Below, one piece after another: positions 32,100 to 41,505 of a DNA stretch of 64,000 nt. Location: NCBI GenBank assembly GCA_941918925.1, contig OW799234.1:131296895-131360894 (forward strand), given 5' to 3'. Both the position numbers and the translations under genes were made by a program. Every line of letters begins with the position of its first letter. The stretch's first letter is position 1. The notes beneath the pieces are model-generated. The model did not search any database, was not told where the DNA came from, and saw only the letters and a program-made list of their open reading frames with translations. The DNA is from Phyto melanocephala. Its lineage: Eukaryota; Arthropoda; Insecta; Diptera; Rhinophoridae.

Positions 32100-32505
32100 T
32101 CCGCTATTATTTTGTAAAATTTTTAACACTTTGTAAAGGCAAATAATGTAAAATTAACTAAACAAGCACTCACACTCCAACACATAAAAAATTGATAGTA
32201 TAAAACGGGGATTAGAGTCTACTTTTTTTGTGCTATAATTTATATTAGCTATACTCATATTGCATGTATTGAAAAATTACATGAGGAGATTTCTAAATCA
32301 TAATGGAGTTGTGTACAGAGTACACAATAAAGAGGGCGGTAATGGGTTAACCCATTGAAAAATTTAATGAGTTTCGACATTGTGTATAAATTAGTATTTT
32401 TATTTCTTGTATTGACTTTTTTTTTTTTTTTTATTTTAATAAAATTTGCAACAAATTCAAAAATATAATAAAAAACATTCAATAAAAAAAAAACTGCAAC
32501 TAGTC

Positions 32506-32555
32506 AATTCTTTTCTCCGAATTTTGATAATGTGCTCTTTGCCATATGCTTGCAG
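32506..32555 (+). promoter_or_regulatory. Conserved block / probable 3' splice site before paralog 3
   Basis: TCTCCGAATTTTGATAATGT, then GCTCTTTGCC and ATATGCTTGCAG. It differs from the block of paralog 1 by one missing A and one T-to-C change inside the pyrimidine tract, a change that leaves a pyrimidine. Confidence 0.6.
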
Positions 32556-34654
32556 CTGAAACCAGTCAACTTCTCTTAGAACCAAATGTTCTGTATCTCC
32601 AAGACAAATCGCACAAGATTGCTAAGAAACAAACTATAAGAAGAAATAAATCAACAAAAAGGCGTTTTAAGAAAAAGCCAATTGCAAAAAGGCAAACTAG
32701 GATCAGGCTTAACAAGATACAACTGCAACAAAATATTAAGGTGGAAGATGAATATGATGTAAATGAATATAGTGATAAAAATAAAAATACCGATTTAAAT
32801 GATCCTCTGTTCACACCCCAGCTAGAGTTTAAATGTGAATTAAATAAAGACACAAATCCTTCCGTTTCAGAGGAAGAAACGGAGGCTGAAATATATTTAG
32901 ATTCAGATGTCGATAGCGATTATCGTTTCGAACAATACGAGGAAGATGATGAAGAATATGATTGCAAAATCAAATCAGAGACTGATGATTATGATGACGA
33001 GGAGAAATCAAAAAAATTGGACAATGGCAACGATGATGAACTCTTTACATTATTAAATCGAACATCAACTAGAAAACCCTACAAGAAAAAGAAAAAAACT
33101 CCGCCATTTTATAATTGCTTAGAGACCTGTAAACGCAAATGTGCCTTTAAATACGATAAGAGTCAAAGACTTGACATTTTCGAGTACTACTTTCATTTGA
33201 GTTCAGAAGATAAAGTGAATTTTATACGCAAACACATCAGAAAACTAGCAATACAGAGACAACGCAACGGACAAGGTCGTAATAATTGTTGTTATTTTTT
33301 GAAACACTATAAAATTGATCCAACTAAGCCGCCAGATCAGACGGAATTGGAATGTAAACAAAATTATAACAGCGATATCGGCAACGGCAATGATGAGTTA
33401 GATTTAACAAAAGTCTGTCGTAAATTTTTCGAAAGTACTTTGGGTATTTCGAGTGCAAAAATTAAAGATGCTATCGAGGGCTATGAACTGCCACTGGAAA
33501 GAATTGTACGTCCTGTACAGAATACGATAAGTAAAAATATAAATAAAGTGGCTGAAAAGATAACAACAAAATCACAAACATTTCAACAATATCTTGATCC
33601 AGAAACAGGCAATTTGACCGTTACAAAGCCCAAGAAGAAAACGAAACGTCGCAAACGTGATGAGCCACCACCGAAACGTTTTCCTAAACCCATCAATTGT
33701 GCTGTACGCTGTAAATTCAAGTGCCATCAAAACTTCAGCGAAGAAGAACGAAAGCAAATTTGTGATAGTTTCTGGTCATTGGACTATAAGAGACGCAAAG
33801 ATTTCATATTGGCGCGCATTGAAACTTTAGATGTGCAAACGCGAAGAATGCCGGAATTTCGTAAAACCGACCGTCCTTCTCGTACCTATCAGACAAAATT
33901 CTACCTACGATCAGGACTTAAAAGTGAAAATAAAAGAGTTTGTAAACATTTCATGATGAACACTCTGAGCATCAATCGCTGGTTCATTGAAAATGCCATA
34001 GAGTTTGCCGATAAAATAACCGGTTCGTACACCGGCACCGATAGACGCGGTTCTCGTTCTTCACACAATAAGATACCCAAAGAGCGTAGGCAGATCGTTA
34101 AGGATATCATCAACTCGTATCCCTGTTGGATACCGCATAAGAAAAGTAAAACCAAGTACCTGCATTACGACCTTTCCATTAGGAAAATGTATGATGCGTA
34201 TAAAGACAAATGTTTGTCTGAACATCAAAACTATGTCTCTACCAAATACTTTTATGGTGTGTTTCATGAAGACTTCAATTTGTCTTTTCTAACAAGTCCA
34301 CATCCAAGAAAGGGCGGCGGTTTCTTGCTCACAAATCCCAATTTATCTCATTATACGGGCGAGGAAGCGGGTGGCTATTGGATTAGTAGCGATGGCAAAA
34401 AACTTGATACACAATCATACAATCCAGCTAAAAGTTTAAAAAGCTCCGAATACAATGCATCTGCCGACGTTGCAGGAGTTACATCCTCAATGGCAAATTC
34501 TTGCAATGCAACAGATACTTCTGAATATGATGCATTAAATGTTATGCCACTTAGACTGGTGGTAAATCAAAGTGCGCCGAATGCTGCTGTTAAATCTTAT
34601 TTAAATACTGCCCTTTATAAAAATTTTTCCCAAGATTCACAAGAAAATCTGTAA
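32546..34654 (+). CDS. Paralog 3: two C-x3-C-x3-C domains, 702 aa
   Basis: Member of the second pair with paralog 4. Starts MLAAETSQLLLEPNVLYLQD. Then come a basic stretch (residues about 24-62), an acidic stretch (about 105-170) and KKKKK in place of the AT-hook-like motif of paralogs 1 and 2. The first Cys block is near residue 190 (CLETCKRKCAFKYDKSQRLD) and the second near 384 (CAVRCKFKCHQNFSEEERKQ). Conserved LDPETGNL linker, VCKHFMMNTLSINRWFI, TGSYTGTDRRG, IINSYPCWIPHKK, YLHYDLSIRKMYDAYK and SHYTGEEAGGYW follow. The tail LNTALYKNFSQDSQENL matches the others but lacks the terminal FRM. The Cys in TLCINR of paralogs 1, 2 and 4 is Ser here, and the C of GGCW is Y, so those two Cys are not essential. 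Exon may start at 32556. Confidence 0.85.
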   Translation: MLAAETSQLLLEPNVLYLQDKSHKIAKKQTIRRNKSTKRRFKKKPIAKRQTRIRLNKIQLQQNIKVEDEYDVNEYSDKNKNTDLNDPLFTPQLEFKCELNKDTNPSVSEEETEAEIYLDSDVDSDYRFEQYEEDDEEYDCKIKSETDDYDDEEKSKKLDNGNDDELFTLLNRTSTRKPYKKKKKTPPFYNCLETCKRKCAFKYDKSQRLDIFEYYFHLSSEDKVNFIRKHIRKLAIQRQRNGQGRNNCCYFLKHYKIDPTKPPDQTELECKQNYNSDIGNGNDELDLTKVCRKFFESTLGISSAKIKDAIEGYELPLERIVRPVQNTISKNINKVAEKITTKSQTFQQYLDPETGNLTVTKPKKKTKRRKRDEPPPKRFPKPINCAVRCKFKCHQNFSEEERKQICDSFWSLDYKRRKDFILARIETLDVQTRRMPEFRKTDRPSRTYQTKFYLRSGLKSENKRVCKHFMMNTLSINRWFIENAIEFADKITGSYTGTDRRGSRSSHNKIPKERRQIVKDIINSYPCWIPHKKSKTKYLHYDLSIRKMYDAYKDKCLSEHQNYVSTKYFYGVFHEDFNLSFLTSPHPRKGGGFLLTNPNLSHYTGEEAGGYWISSDGKKLDTQSYNPAKSLKSSEYNASADVAGVTSSMANSCNATDTSEYDALNVMPLRLVVNQSAPNAAVKSYLNTALYKNFSQDSQENL

Positions 34655-36358
34655 ATAATAATTCGTCTAGTAAGAAAAAAATTTTATTTTGATTAATATT
34701 ATTTGCGCAAAGCATTAGCAGCACAAAGGGGTAATAACAATGATAAGGAACAGGATACAAGGATTCTGTAAAAATGGATGTATGTATCTTTAAGTATTTT
34801 GAGTTGACGCAGCCATCCGATTTTCTTCATAAATCAATTGTTGCATACGATTGTTAATCTATCTATGTACAGTGCAATCTCTCATACCGGACTTTTTACT
34901 TAAACGGAGATCCCCTTTGGATAGACATTGTTTCAAATTCTCGGCCAAATTCCATAAACAGAACATCGTATTCGTCTTATAAACGGACGTTGTCATCTGC
35001 CTGGCAAAAAAAAATTTGTATCAGCATTTTGTTTGTTTTTGTTAATTTTTTTTTTATATAAAAAATCACTTACAATTTCTTTAAAACGGCTTTAATTTGC
35101 TCGTTAACAAAACATACTTAAGTAGATGTGTGCCAAGCTTATTGACTATCAGGTGGCACTACTACGGCAAATACAACAACATAAGGAAAAATAAGGGATT
35201 CCCCATGTAACATAGATGTACATTTATGTATTGTAATTTGTAATGTAAACATTTCGTGGTTCGTAAATTATTGTGTTCTATGTGATATATAAAACCAATA
35301 CATATAGAACACAATAATTTGCGAACGACAATTTGTGTGCTTGTGACGATAGGAATGGATGAGAAGAAGTCTAATTAAGTCATTAAGCGGACTAGACACA
35401 CATCAAGCATACTCAGCAAGCATTGTGACAGCCTTTTGCAATTGTGATTGTATGTGTTACACAGACGGTGATTGAAAGAAAAAAAAGAATTTTGATTTTT
35501 TAGAACAAAATGTTAGTCAAAAAATCCTTTGCAGTTGGTGGAAAAAGTATTCGCCAAGTGTAAGAGAGTCCTCGCATTAGATAACAAATTTCAGAAACTT
35601 CTTTCACATTTATTTTGACCTGCATATTAGCAAACTAAAAGAGAAATTTTACAACCTAAATTTCAAACATATCGTTGGCATAATATTAAAAAGGTGTATT
35701 TCTGGTAGTTTACAAACTAACACAGCACCCCTGAAAAATTTCGCAAGCCAAGGTTGAAAATAAGCGATTTATATTCATATAAAAAAGCCCGAACACATTT
35801 CATTCTTTAAAGTTTTTTGTTCAGTTTTTCCTTCTCCTGTAAAGAAATAGAAAATCTGTAATGAAATACTGGCCTTAACAAGGAAATGTTTATTTTTATT
35901 ACTTGGTATTTTGCTTTGTCGCGACATTAGTGAAACTCACTCTATTTTATTAAGCTTAAAGAAAAATTAAAGATTTAATTTTTGACTTTTGCAGAAGCAA
36001 TTCTGTTTGTTAGATCATTTATTATTAATTTTTCCGTTGCAACTCTTTTAGTGCAAGCAGTTATGCGACTCCTTTTCGAACAACTAATCCGAATCAAAAA
36101 ATGATAACCTCAAACGTTTTTGTAATAAATTTGTTGTTTTAATTTTGTTATTTAATAAAGCGAATATATAATTTCTTTTCGGCCATTAATAATCCGTTAT
36201 ATCAGGTTTTTAATGTATTTTCGTTTTAAAATATTAACAATAGAATTAAGACGGTTTTGTATGTAAATATACACCTTAAAACACACTCACTCACACTCTT
36301 TGAATATTGAATAAAGAAAAAAAGAAAAAAACAAAATAAAATAAAAATGCAATTAGCC
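34655..36358. other. Spacer with pogo/Tigger-like fragment and a palindrome
   Basis: 34871-35010 begins CAGTGCAATCTCTCATACCG and continues GGACTTTTTACTTAAACGGA, resembling the ends of pogo/Tigger-type elements. 35258-35326 is a palindrome with arms GTAAATTATTGTGTTCTAT and its inverse. No gene seen elsewhere. Confidence 0.45.
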
Positions 36359-36408
36359 AAATAATATCTCCGAATTTTGATAATGTGCTTTTTGCCATAT
36401 GATTGCAG
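36359..36408 (+). promoter_or_regulatory. Conserved block / probable 3' splice site before paralog 4
   Basis: TCTCCGAATTTTGATAATGT, GCTTTTTGCC, ATATGATTGCAG. The single change relative to paralog 1 within the last 12 bases (C to A, Leu to Ile if translated) leaves both an acceptable acceptor and an open frame. Confidence 0.6.
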
Positions 36409-38630
36409 CCAACAGCAGCCGGCCATTTTTAGAACCCAATGTTCTTTACCTCGAAGACGAACCACCTAAGATTATTAAAAAGGAAAAATCATCTAGAAGA
36501 AAGAGATCAACTAGAAAAGGCACTGAAAAAAAGGCGATTTCAAAAACAAGAAAAACTGGCATCACTTTAACAAATGCTCAACTCCTTCACAATGTTAAAA
36601 AAGAAAAAGAATACAATTTGAAAGATGGCGTCGACCATGATAGAAGCGAAAGTACAGATTCAAATGATCCGCTTTTTACACCGCAAATCGAAGTTAAATG
36701 TGAATTGAGAGAAGAAGAAATTGAACCCAATGCAGAGGATGTGGAGGAAGCGGAAGTTTATTTTGATTCAGATACTGATAAGGATAATTGTGTAAAAAAA
36801 TATAAAGTTTCTGAGGATGATTGTGAAGAAGAATGTGATGGTAAACAATACAATAGTAAGGATTCGGAACATGATGAAGAAGGTGATGAGGAAGAATATG
36901 AATATAATTACGACGAAGATGAGGACGATGATGATGAACCACTCATATTATTAACCCAAACATCAGTCAGTAGGAGGCGAAAGAAGAAGGAAAAACTTCC
37001 CCGTTTACATAATTGCCTTGAGACTTGCAAACATAAGTGTACGACAAAATATGATAAGCGTCAGAGAATTGATATTTTCAATTACTACTGTCATCTGAGC
37101 AAAGATAATAAAATCAATTTCATACGCAAACACATACGAAAGCCGGTACTTACACGAATACGTAATAAAAAACGTGGTAACAACTGTTGCTACTTTCTAA
37201 AGTACTATAAAATTGGAGAAGCTTCCATAACTAAATCCACGGAAATACCGGAAACGGGCAATACGAACAACAGTAATAAGAGCAGCTGTAATGATGATTT
37301 AATAAAAGTATGTCGTAAGTTTTTCGAGGGCACTTTGGGTATTTCGAATCGGGAAATAAAAGAGGCAATTGAGGGTTACGAATTGCAGCAGGAACGGATA
37401 ATACGTCCTATACGTGATGTAATTAGAGAAGAACAAAGTAAATTGACTGAAAAGCCCGCTGAGAAGACACAAAAGCCTCAACAGTTTCTGGATCCCGAAA
37501 CAGGCAACCTAACGGATACTAAGCCGAAGAAACAAACTAAGCGACGTAAACCTGGCGATCCAGAGCCTAAACGTTTGCCGCGGCCCATAAATTGTGCCAT
37601 ACGCTGCACATTTAAGTGTCACCAGAATTTTAGCGAAGAAGAACGTAAACAAATTTGTGATATTTTTTGGTCCCTGGACTTTAAAAGACGTAAGGATTTT
37701 ATACTGTCACGTATAGAAACGAAGGATGTGGAAACACCAACAACACCAGAATTTCGTAAAACAAATCGTCCCACCCGTGCCTATCAAACGAGATTCTTCC
37801 TACGATCTGGCCTAAATAGTGAAAACAAAAGAGTTTGTAAACATTTTATGATGAATACTCTGTGCATCAATCGCAAATTTATTGAGAATGCCATAAAATA
37901 TGCAGACAAAACTACGGGTAACTATACAGGAGTTGATGGGAGAGGCAAACACTTAATACACAAAATCTCAGCCGAACGAAAACAGGCTATTATTGACCAC
38001 ATCAAATCGTATCCTGTTTGGGTACCTAATAAAAAGGCAAAATTACGCTGTCTTCATCACACACTGTCGATTAAACGAATGTACAAAGAATATCGCGAGA
38101 AAAGCACAGAGGATCAAATAAAACCGGTCTCGGCCTTTTACTACTACAAAGTTTTCCATGATGAATTTCGTTTGCTGTTTTTAAGCAACAGAGACTCTAA
38201 AAAGGGTCGTGGTTTTTTGAATATAAATCCTAATATATCTCACTATACCGGAGAAGAACCTGGTGGCTGTTGGCTAGATGACAAGGGAAACCAATTAGAT
38301 TTACGACATTTTAATCCTGGCATAAGTTTAAAACACGCTCAGCAACCTTCTGCGACCATATCTTGTTCTTCAATGGATTCAACATCGCACAATATTAATC
38401 CATCACCTAGTTTTACGTCCGGTGGAGTAGGACTGCATTTCAATCAACCAATAAATTTTGCTACTGCTGCGGCAGCACAACATCTAGCAAATTTTGTTGA
38501 CACCTCAACGGCAGTTTCAGCGTCATCACTAAATTCCAGAGCGATTTTCCAAACTACAGTCCAGAATTTATACGAAAGCACCAATTTATCACACACTGCT
38601 AGTACATCGTCAATATTTCGTATGATTTAA
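36399..38630 (+). CDS. Paralog 4: two C-x3-C-x3-C domains, 743 aa
   Basis: Pairs with paralog 3. Begins MIAANSSRPFLEPNVLYLED. Contains a basic segment, VKCE within a conserved DPLFTPQIEVKCEL stretch, a long Asp/Glu run (residues about 105-182) and RRRKKKEK in place of the AT-hook-like motif. The first Cys block is near 203 (CLETCKHKCTTKYDKRQRID) and the second near 397 (CAIRCTFKCHQNFSEEERKQ). Then LDPETGNL, VCKHFMMNTLCINRKFI, TGNYTGVDGRG, HIKSYPVWVPNKK, LHHTLSIKRMYKEYR and SHYTGEEPGGCW. It has the longest Ser/Thr/Asn-rich tail of the four, ending SSIFRMI like paralogs 1 and 2. Role unknown; nuclear, DNA-associated function is inferred from composition and domain type. Exon may start at 36409. 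Confidence 0.85.
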   Translation: MIAANSSRPFLEPNVLYLEDEPPKIIKKEKSSRRKRSTRKGTEKKAISKTRKTGITLTNAQLLHNVKKEKEYNLKDGVDHDRSESTDSNDPLFTPQIEVKCELREEEIEPNAEDVEEAEVYFDSDTDKDNCVKKYKVSEDDCEEECDGKQYNSKDSEHDEEGDEEEYEYNYDEDEDDDDEPLILLTQTSVSRRRKKKEKLPRLHNCLETCKHKCTTKYDKRQRIDIFNYYCHLSKDNKINFIRKHIRKPVLTRIRNKKRGNNCCYFLKYYKIGEASITKSTEIPETGNTNNSNKSSCNDDLIKVCRKFFEGTLGISNREIKEAIEGYELQQERIIRPIRDVIREEQSKLTEKPAEKTQKPQQFLDPETGNLTDTKPKKQTKRRKPGDPEPKRLPRPINCAIRCTFKCHQNFSEEERKQICDIFWSLDFKRRKDFILSRIETKDVETPTTPEFRKTNRPTRAYQTRFFLRSGLNSENKRVCKHFMMNTLCINRKFIENAIKYADKTTGNYTGVDGRGKHLIHKISAERKQAIIDHIKSYPVWVPNKKAKLRCLHHTLSIKRMYKEYREKSTEDQIKPVSAFYYYKVFHDEFRLLFLSNRDSKKGRGFLNINPNISHYTGEEPGGCWLDDKGNQLDLRHFNPGISLKHAQQPSATISCSSMDSTSHNINPSPSFTSGGVGLHFNQPINFATAAAAQHLANFVDTSTAVSASSLNSRAIFQTTVQNLYESTNLSHTASTSSIFRMI

Positions 38631-38782
38631 GGATTTATGACGATTCTGAAAATCTCTAGATTTGAAGAAACTAGAAAATCCCTAATCGCTGTCTTTTCTT
38701 TATTTACTTTTTATGCCTTAATTGTATTATTACTCTAAAAAAAAATATATATATAATACAGTATTCACTATTATATATCGAT

Positions 38783-38994
38783 GGTGACAAGTGGAAAGGC
38801 CCTAACTCGTATTTTTCCACTAAATTGATTTGTGATTTTGTGATTTCAATACATATACAGCTCGACACAAATATTTATCGCAATAGTATCAAAAATAACA
38901 GTTTTACCAGCAATTTAACAAAAGAAATTACATTGTGATAATGCAGTTTCTATTACGTTTTTATCTTCTCGAGTTAGGGCCTTTCTACTTGTGG
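38783..38994. mobile_element. MITE with ACAAGTGGAAAGGCCC ends
   Basis: Inverted ends ACAAGTGGAAAGGCCCTAAC-TCG and its inverse with one mismatch, about 212 bp apart. Non-coding, AT-rich centre. Confidence 0.65.
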
Positions 38995-39286
38995 CCAACG
39001 ATATGTAGGTATCAAAAGATTTTATAATTTCAAAATACCCAATAAAGCATTTATTGACTTAAAACCAGAAAATAAAAAATGCAAATGTAAAATTAATTCG
39101 CCGTAAGATTATTCTTATTCACGTTTATAATAATCTGCCAAAACCCTCGGTTAAGGTCCACGTTAAAAAAAGGTTCAAATATGGTGACGCAATTAAAAAG
39201 TTTAACGACTTAATTTTAATACTTGTGTTATTTTAATTTTTTCATAAAAATATACATTTTTTTTTACTTGTTTTCCCATACACGTA

Positions 39287-40209
39287 AAGGGTGTTTTTTT
39301 AAGCCCGATAGAACTTGAAATTGTAAAAAATAACACAAAAAATTAAATTGTAATCAAAATTTTTTTTTTATTCGAAAGATCAATACGTGACATTAACATT
39401 TGAAAATGATTTCGGGCATATGGGCACCGCGGCTGTTCTTGACGAAGCGCATTCTGGACGTCCAATTTTGGGCCACTTTTTCGAGCACTGCTGGCCGTAT
39501 GTCACGAATAACACGAACAATGCTGGCCTCCAAGGCGTCAATTGTTGCTGGTTTATCAGCATAAACCAGTGACTTCACGTAGCCCCACAGGAAATAATCG
39601 AGAGGTGTCAAATCGCACGACCTTGGAGGCCAATTGACAGGTCCATTTCTCGAAATCAACTTATCGCCAAATTTTGATTTCAATAAGTCGATGGTTGCGT
39701 TCGCCGTATGGCACGTAGCGCCATCCTGTTGAAACCACATCTCCTCCGGATCAATGTCATCCATATTTTCAAACAAAAAATCATTGATCATGGTGCGGTA
39801 ACGATCTCCATTGACCGTAACGCGAGCTCCGGCCTCATTTTTGAAGAAATAAGGTCCGATGATGCCACCAGCGTGAAAACCGCACCAAACGGTGCATTTT
39901 TCTGGATGTAATGGAGTCTGTAGGGTCTCTTGTGGATTGGTCTCGCTCCATATGCGGCAATTTTGCTTATTAACAAACCCGTTAAGCCAAAAATGCGCCT
40001 CATCGCTGAACACAATTTTGCGATAAGACAACGGACGTCCAGAATGCGCTTCGTCAAGAACAGCCGCGGTGCCCATATGCCCGAAATCATTTTCAAATGT
40101 TAATGTCACGTATTGATCTTTCGAATAAAAAAAAAATTTTGATTAGAATTTAATTTTTTGTGTTATTTTTTACAATTTCAAGTTCTATCGGGCTTAAAAA
40201 AACACCCTT
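39287..40209 (-). mobile_element. Mariner-family deletion element with 177-bp inverted ends
   Basis: Flanked by TA on both sides. The arms 39287-39463 and 40033-40209 are inverse copies with about one mismatch, starting AAGGGTGTTTTTTTAAGCCC. The left arm includes the real last ~24 codons of the transposase gene plus its 3' flank. The right arm is an inverted copy of the same sequence. The element therefore has two 3' ends and has lost its own 5' end. Confidence 0.8.
39393..40032 (-). pseudogene. 5'-truncated mariner-family transposase
   Basis: Minus-strand reading KIVFSDEAHFWLNGFVNKQN, TVWCGFHAGGIIGPYFF, WFQQDGATCHTANATIDLLK, RSCDLTPLDYFLWGYVKSLV, and at the end RGAHMPEIIFKC. It contains all three catalytic Asp positions (FSDE, QQDG, CDLT), with 36 residues between the second and third. 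The DNA-binding N-terminal half is missing. The open frame continues upstream to an ATG at 40109 (MTLTFENDF...), but those codons are the antisense of the C-terminal codons in the duplicated arm and are not a real N-terminus. Confidence 0.8.
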
Positions 40210-40212
40210 TAC

Positions 40213-41036
40213 AAGTGAGCAAATATGCATATCAGGTAAAGACACCAACATATACATACATGTTTAAATTATTTAGGAAAACTTTTTATATATCTGTCTT
40301 TATCCTGCTCCGACCCTTTTTCACGTTAGCTTTAACAACCAAAAATTAAACGCAAGAAAAAACTAGCACGTACTAGAAAAGTAAGGGTGATCGGTGATGA
40401 GAGCGGATGGGTGAGAAAGAAGGTGAGGGAAGCGAAATACAGAAACAATGCGTTATACATACATATTTTATCTCATATATTAATTTTGTCGATTTATTGT
40501 AACACGATTTATGCTCACATTATACAACCGATAAAAAATATTAAATTTGAAAGGAATTTTCTGTAATTTTTTTGTATTTATTAAAATCGGTACCAACACA
40601 TAAGCAAACCACATGTACATGGAACAAAACGAAAAATGAACAAATAGGTTAGTTTGTTTACTTTTCCAGTAAACTCCAGAAACTGCGTAATTTTAAGGAA
40701 CTACTCTCACAAGTTAGTAAAAACAGCTGTTCGATTCAAATACGTTATGTTATTATTAGAGTTGTGTAGTTCACGATGTAGTTCAATTGAACGATTCATG
40801 AACTAGTTCAATCATTTTATTCAATTATGCTTTTAGTTTAATTTTTGAACCATACAACAAAATGAACTATAGATATGTATAAACGAATTGAACTATTGAT
40901 ACGTGTCTTTTTTCGTTTCTTTTTTTTACACTTTTTCGAACAACAATAAAGTACTGCTATAAAATTTATAAATCCTTAAAAACTAGTATCTCCGCGGAAC
41001 TAAGCAATTCTTATAATTTCTTTAATTTATGTTTTT
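40213..41036. other. AT-rich intron stretch, nothing recognised
   Basis: Repeated TTCAATTGAAC/GAACTAGTTC-like words near 40770-40900 but no defined element or gene. Confidence 0.4.
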
Positions 41037-41505
41037 TATACCCTTCACACAGTGAAAAAGGGAAGAATTTCTACAATTTTCATTTCCGACCCCATAAAGT
41101 ATATATTTTCTGAAAGCTTATGAATAGGGGAGTCGATTAAGCTCTGTCAGTCTGTCCGTCTGTCCGTGTGTATGTTGAAATCAACTTTTTGAAGCCCCCA
41201 GACATCGCTTGGACCCGGGTGAGGTATTAAAATATCAGAAATATTCGGGAGTAGATCGGTATTGAAAATCAGAAACATCGGTACATAAACAACTGAGATA
41301 TGAGCAAAAACCCACGACCACCTCAATTTTTTTTTCACAAAAACAACATTACAACAACAACATACATACATACATACAAACGTGTATACTGGTTAGAGAA
41401 AACGTGGCATCGAATCCCAGCTGAGCCAAAAAAAATTTTTTTTTATATTTTTTATATTTTTTTTTAAATTTTTTTTTTAAATTTTTTTTTATATTTTATT
41501 TAATA

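Noticed and set aside
39393..40109. Apparent 238-aa protein starting MTLTFENDF on the minus strand
   Set aside because: The first ~25 codons are the antisense of the transposase C-terminal codons in the duplicated inverted arm; only the part from about 40032 downwards is genuine transposase.
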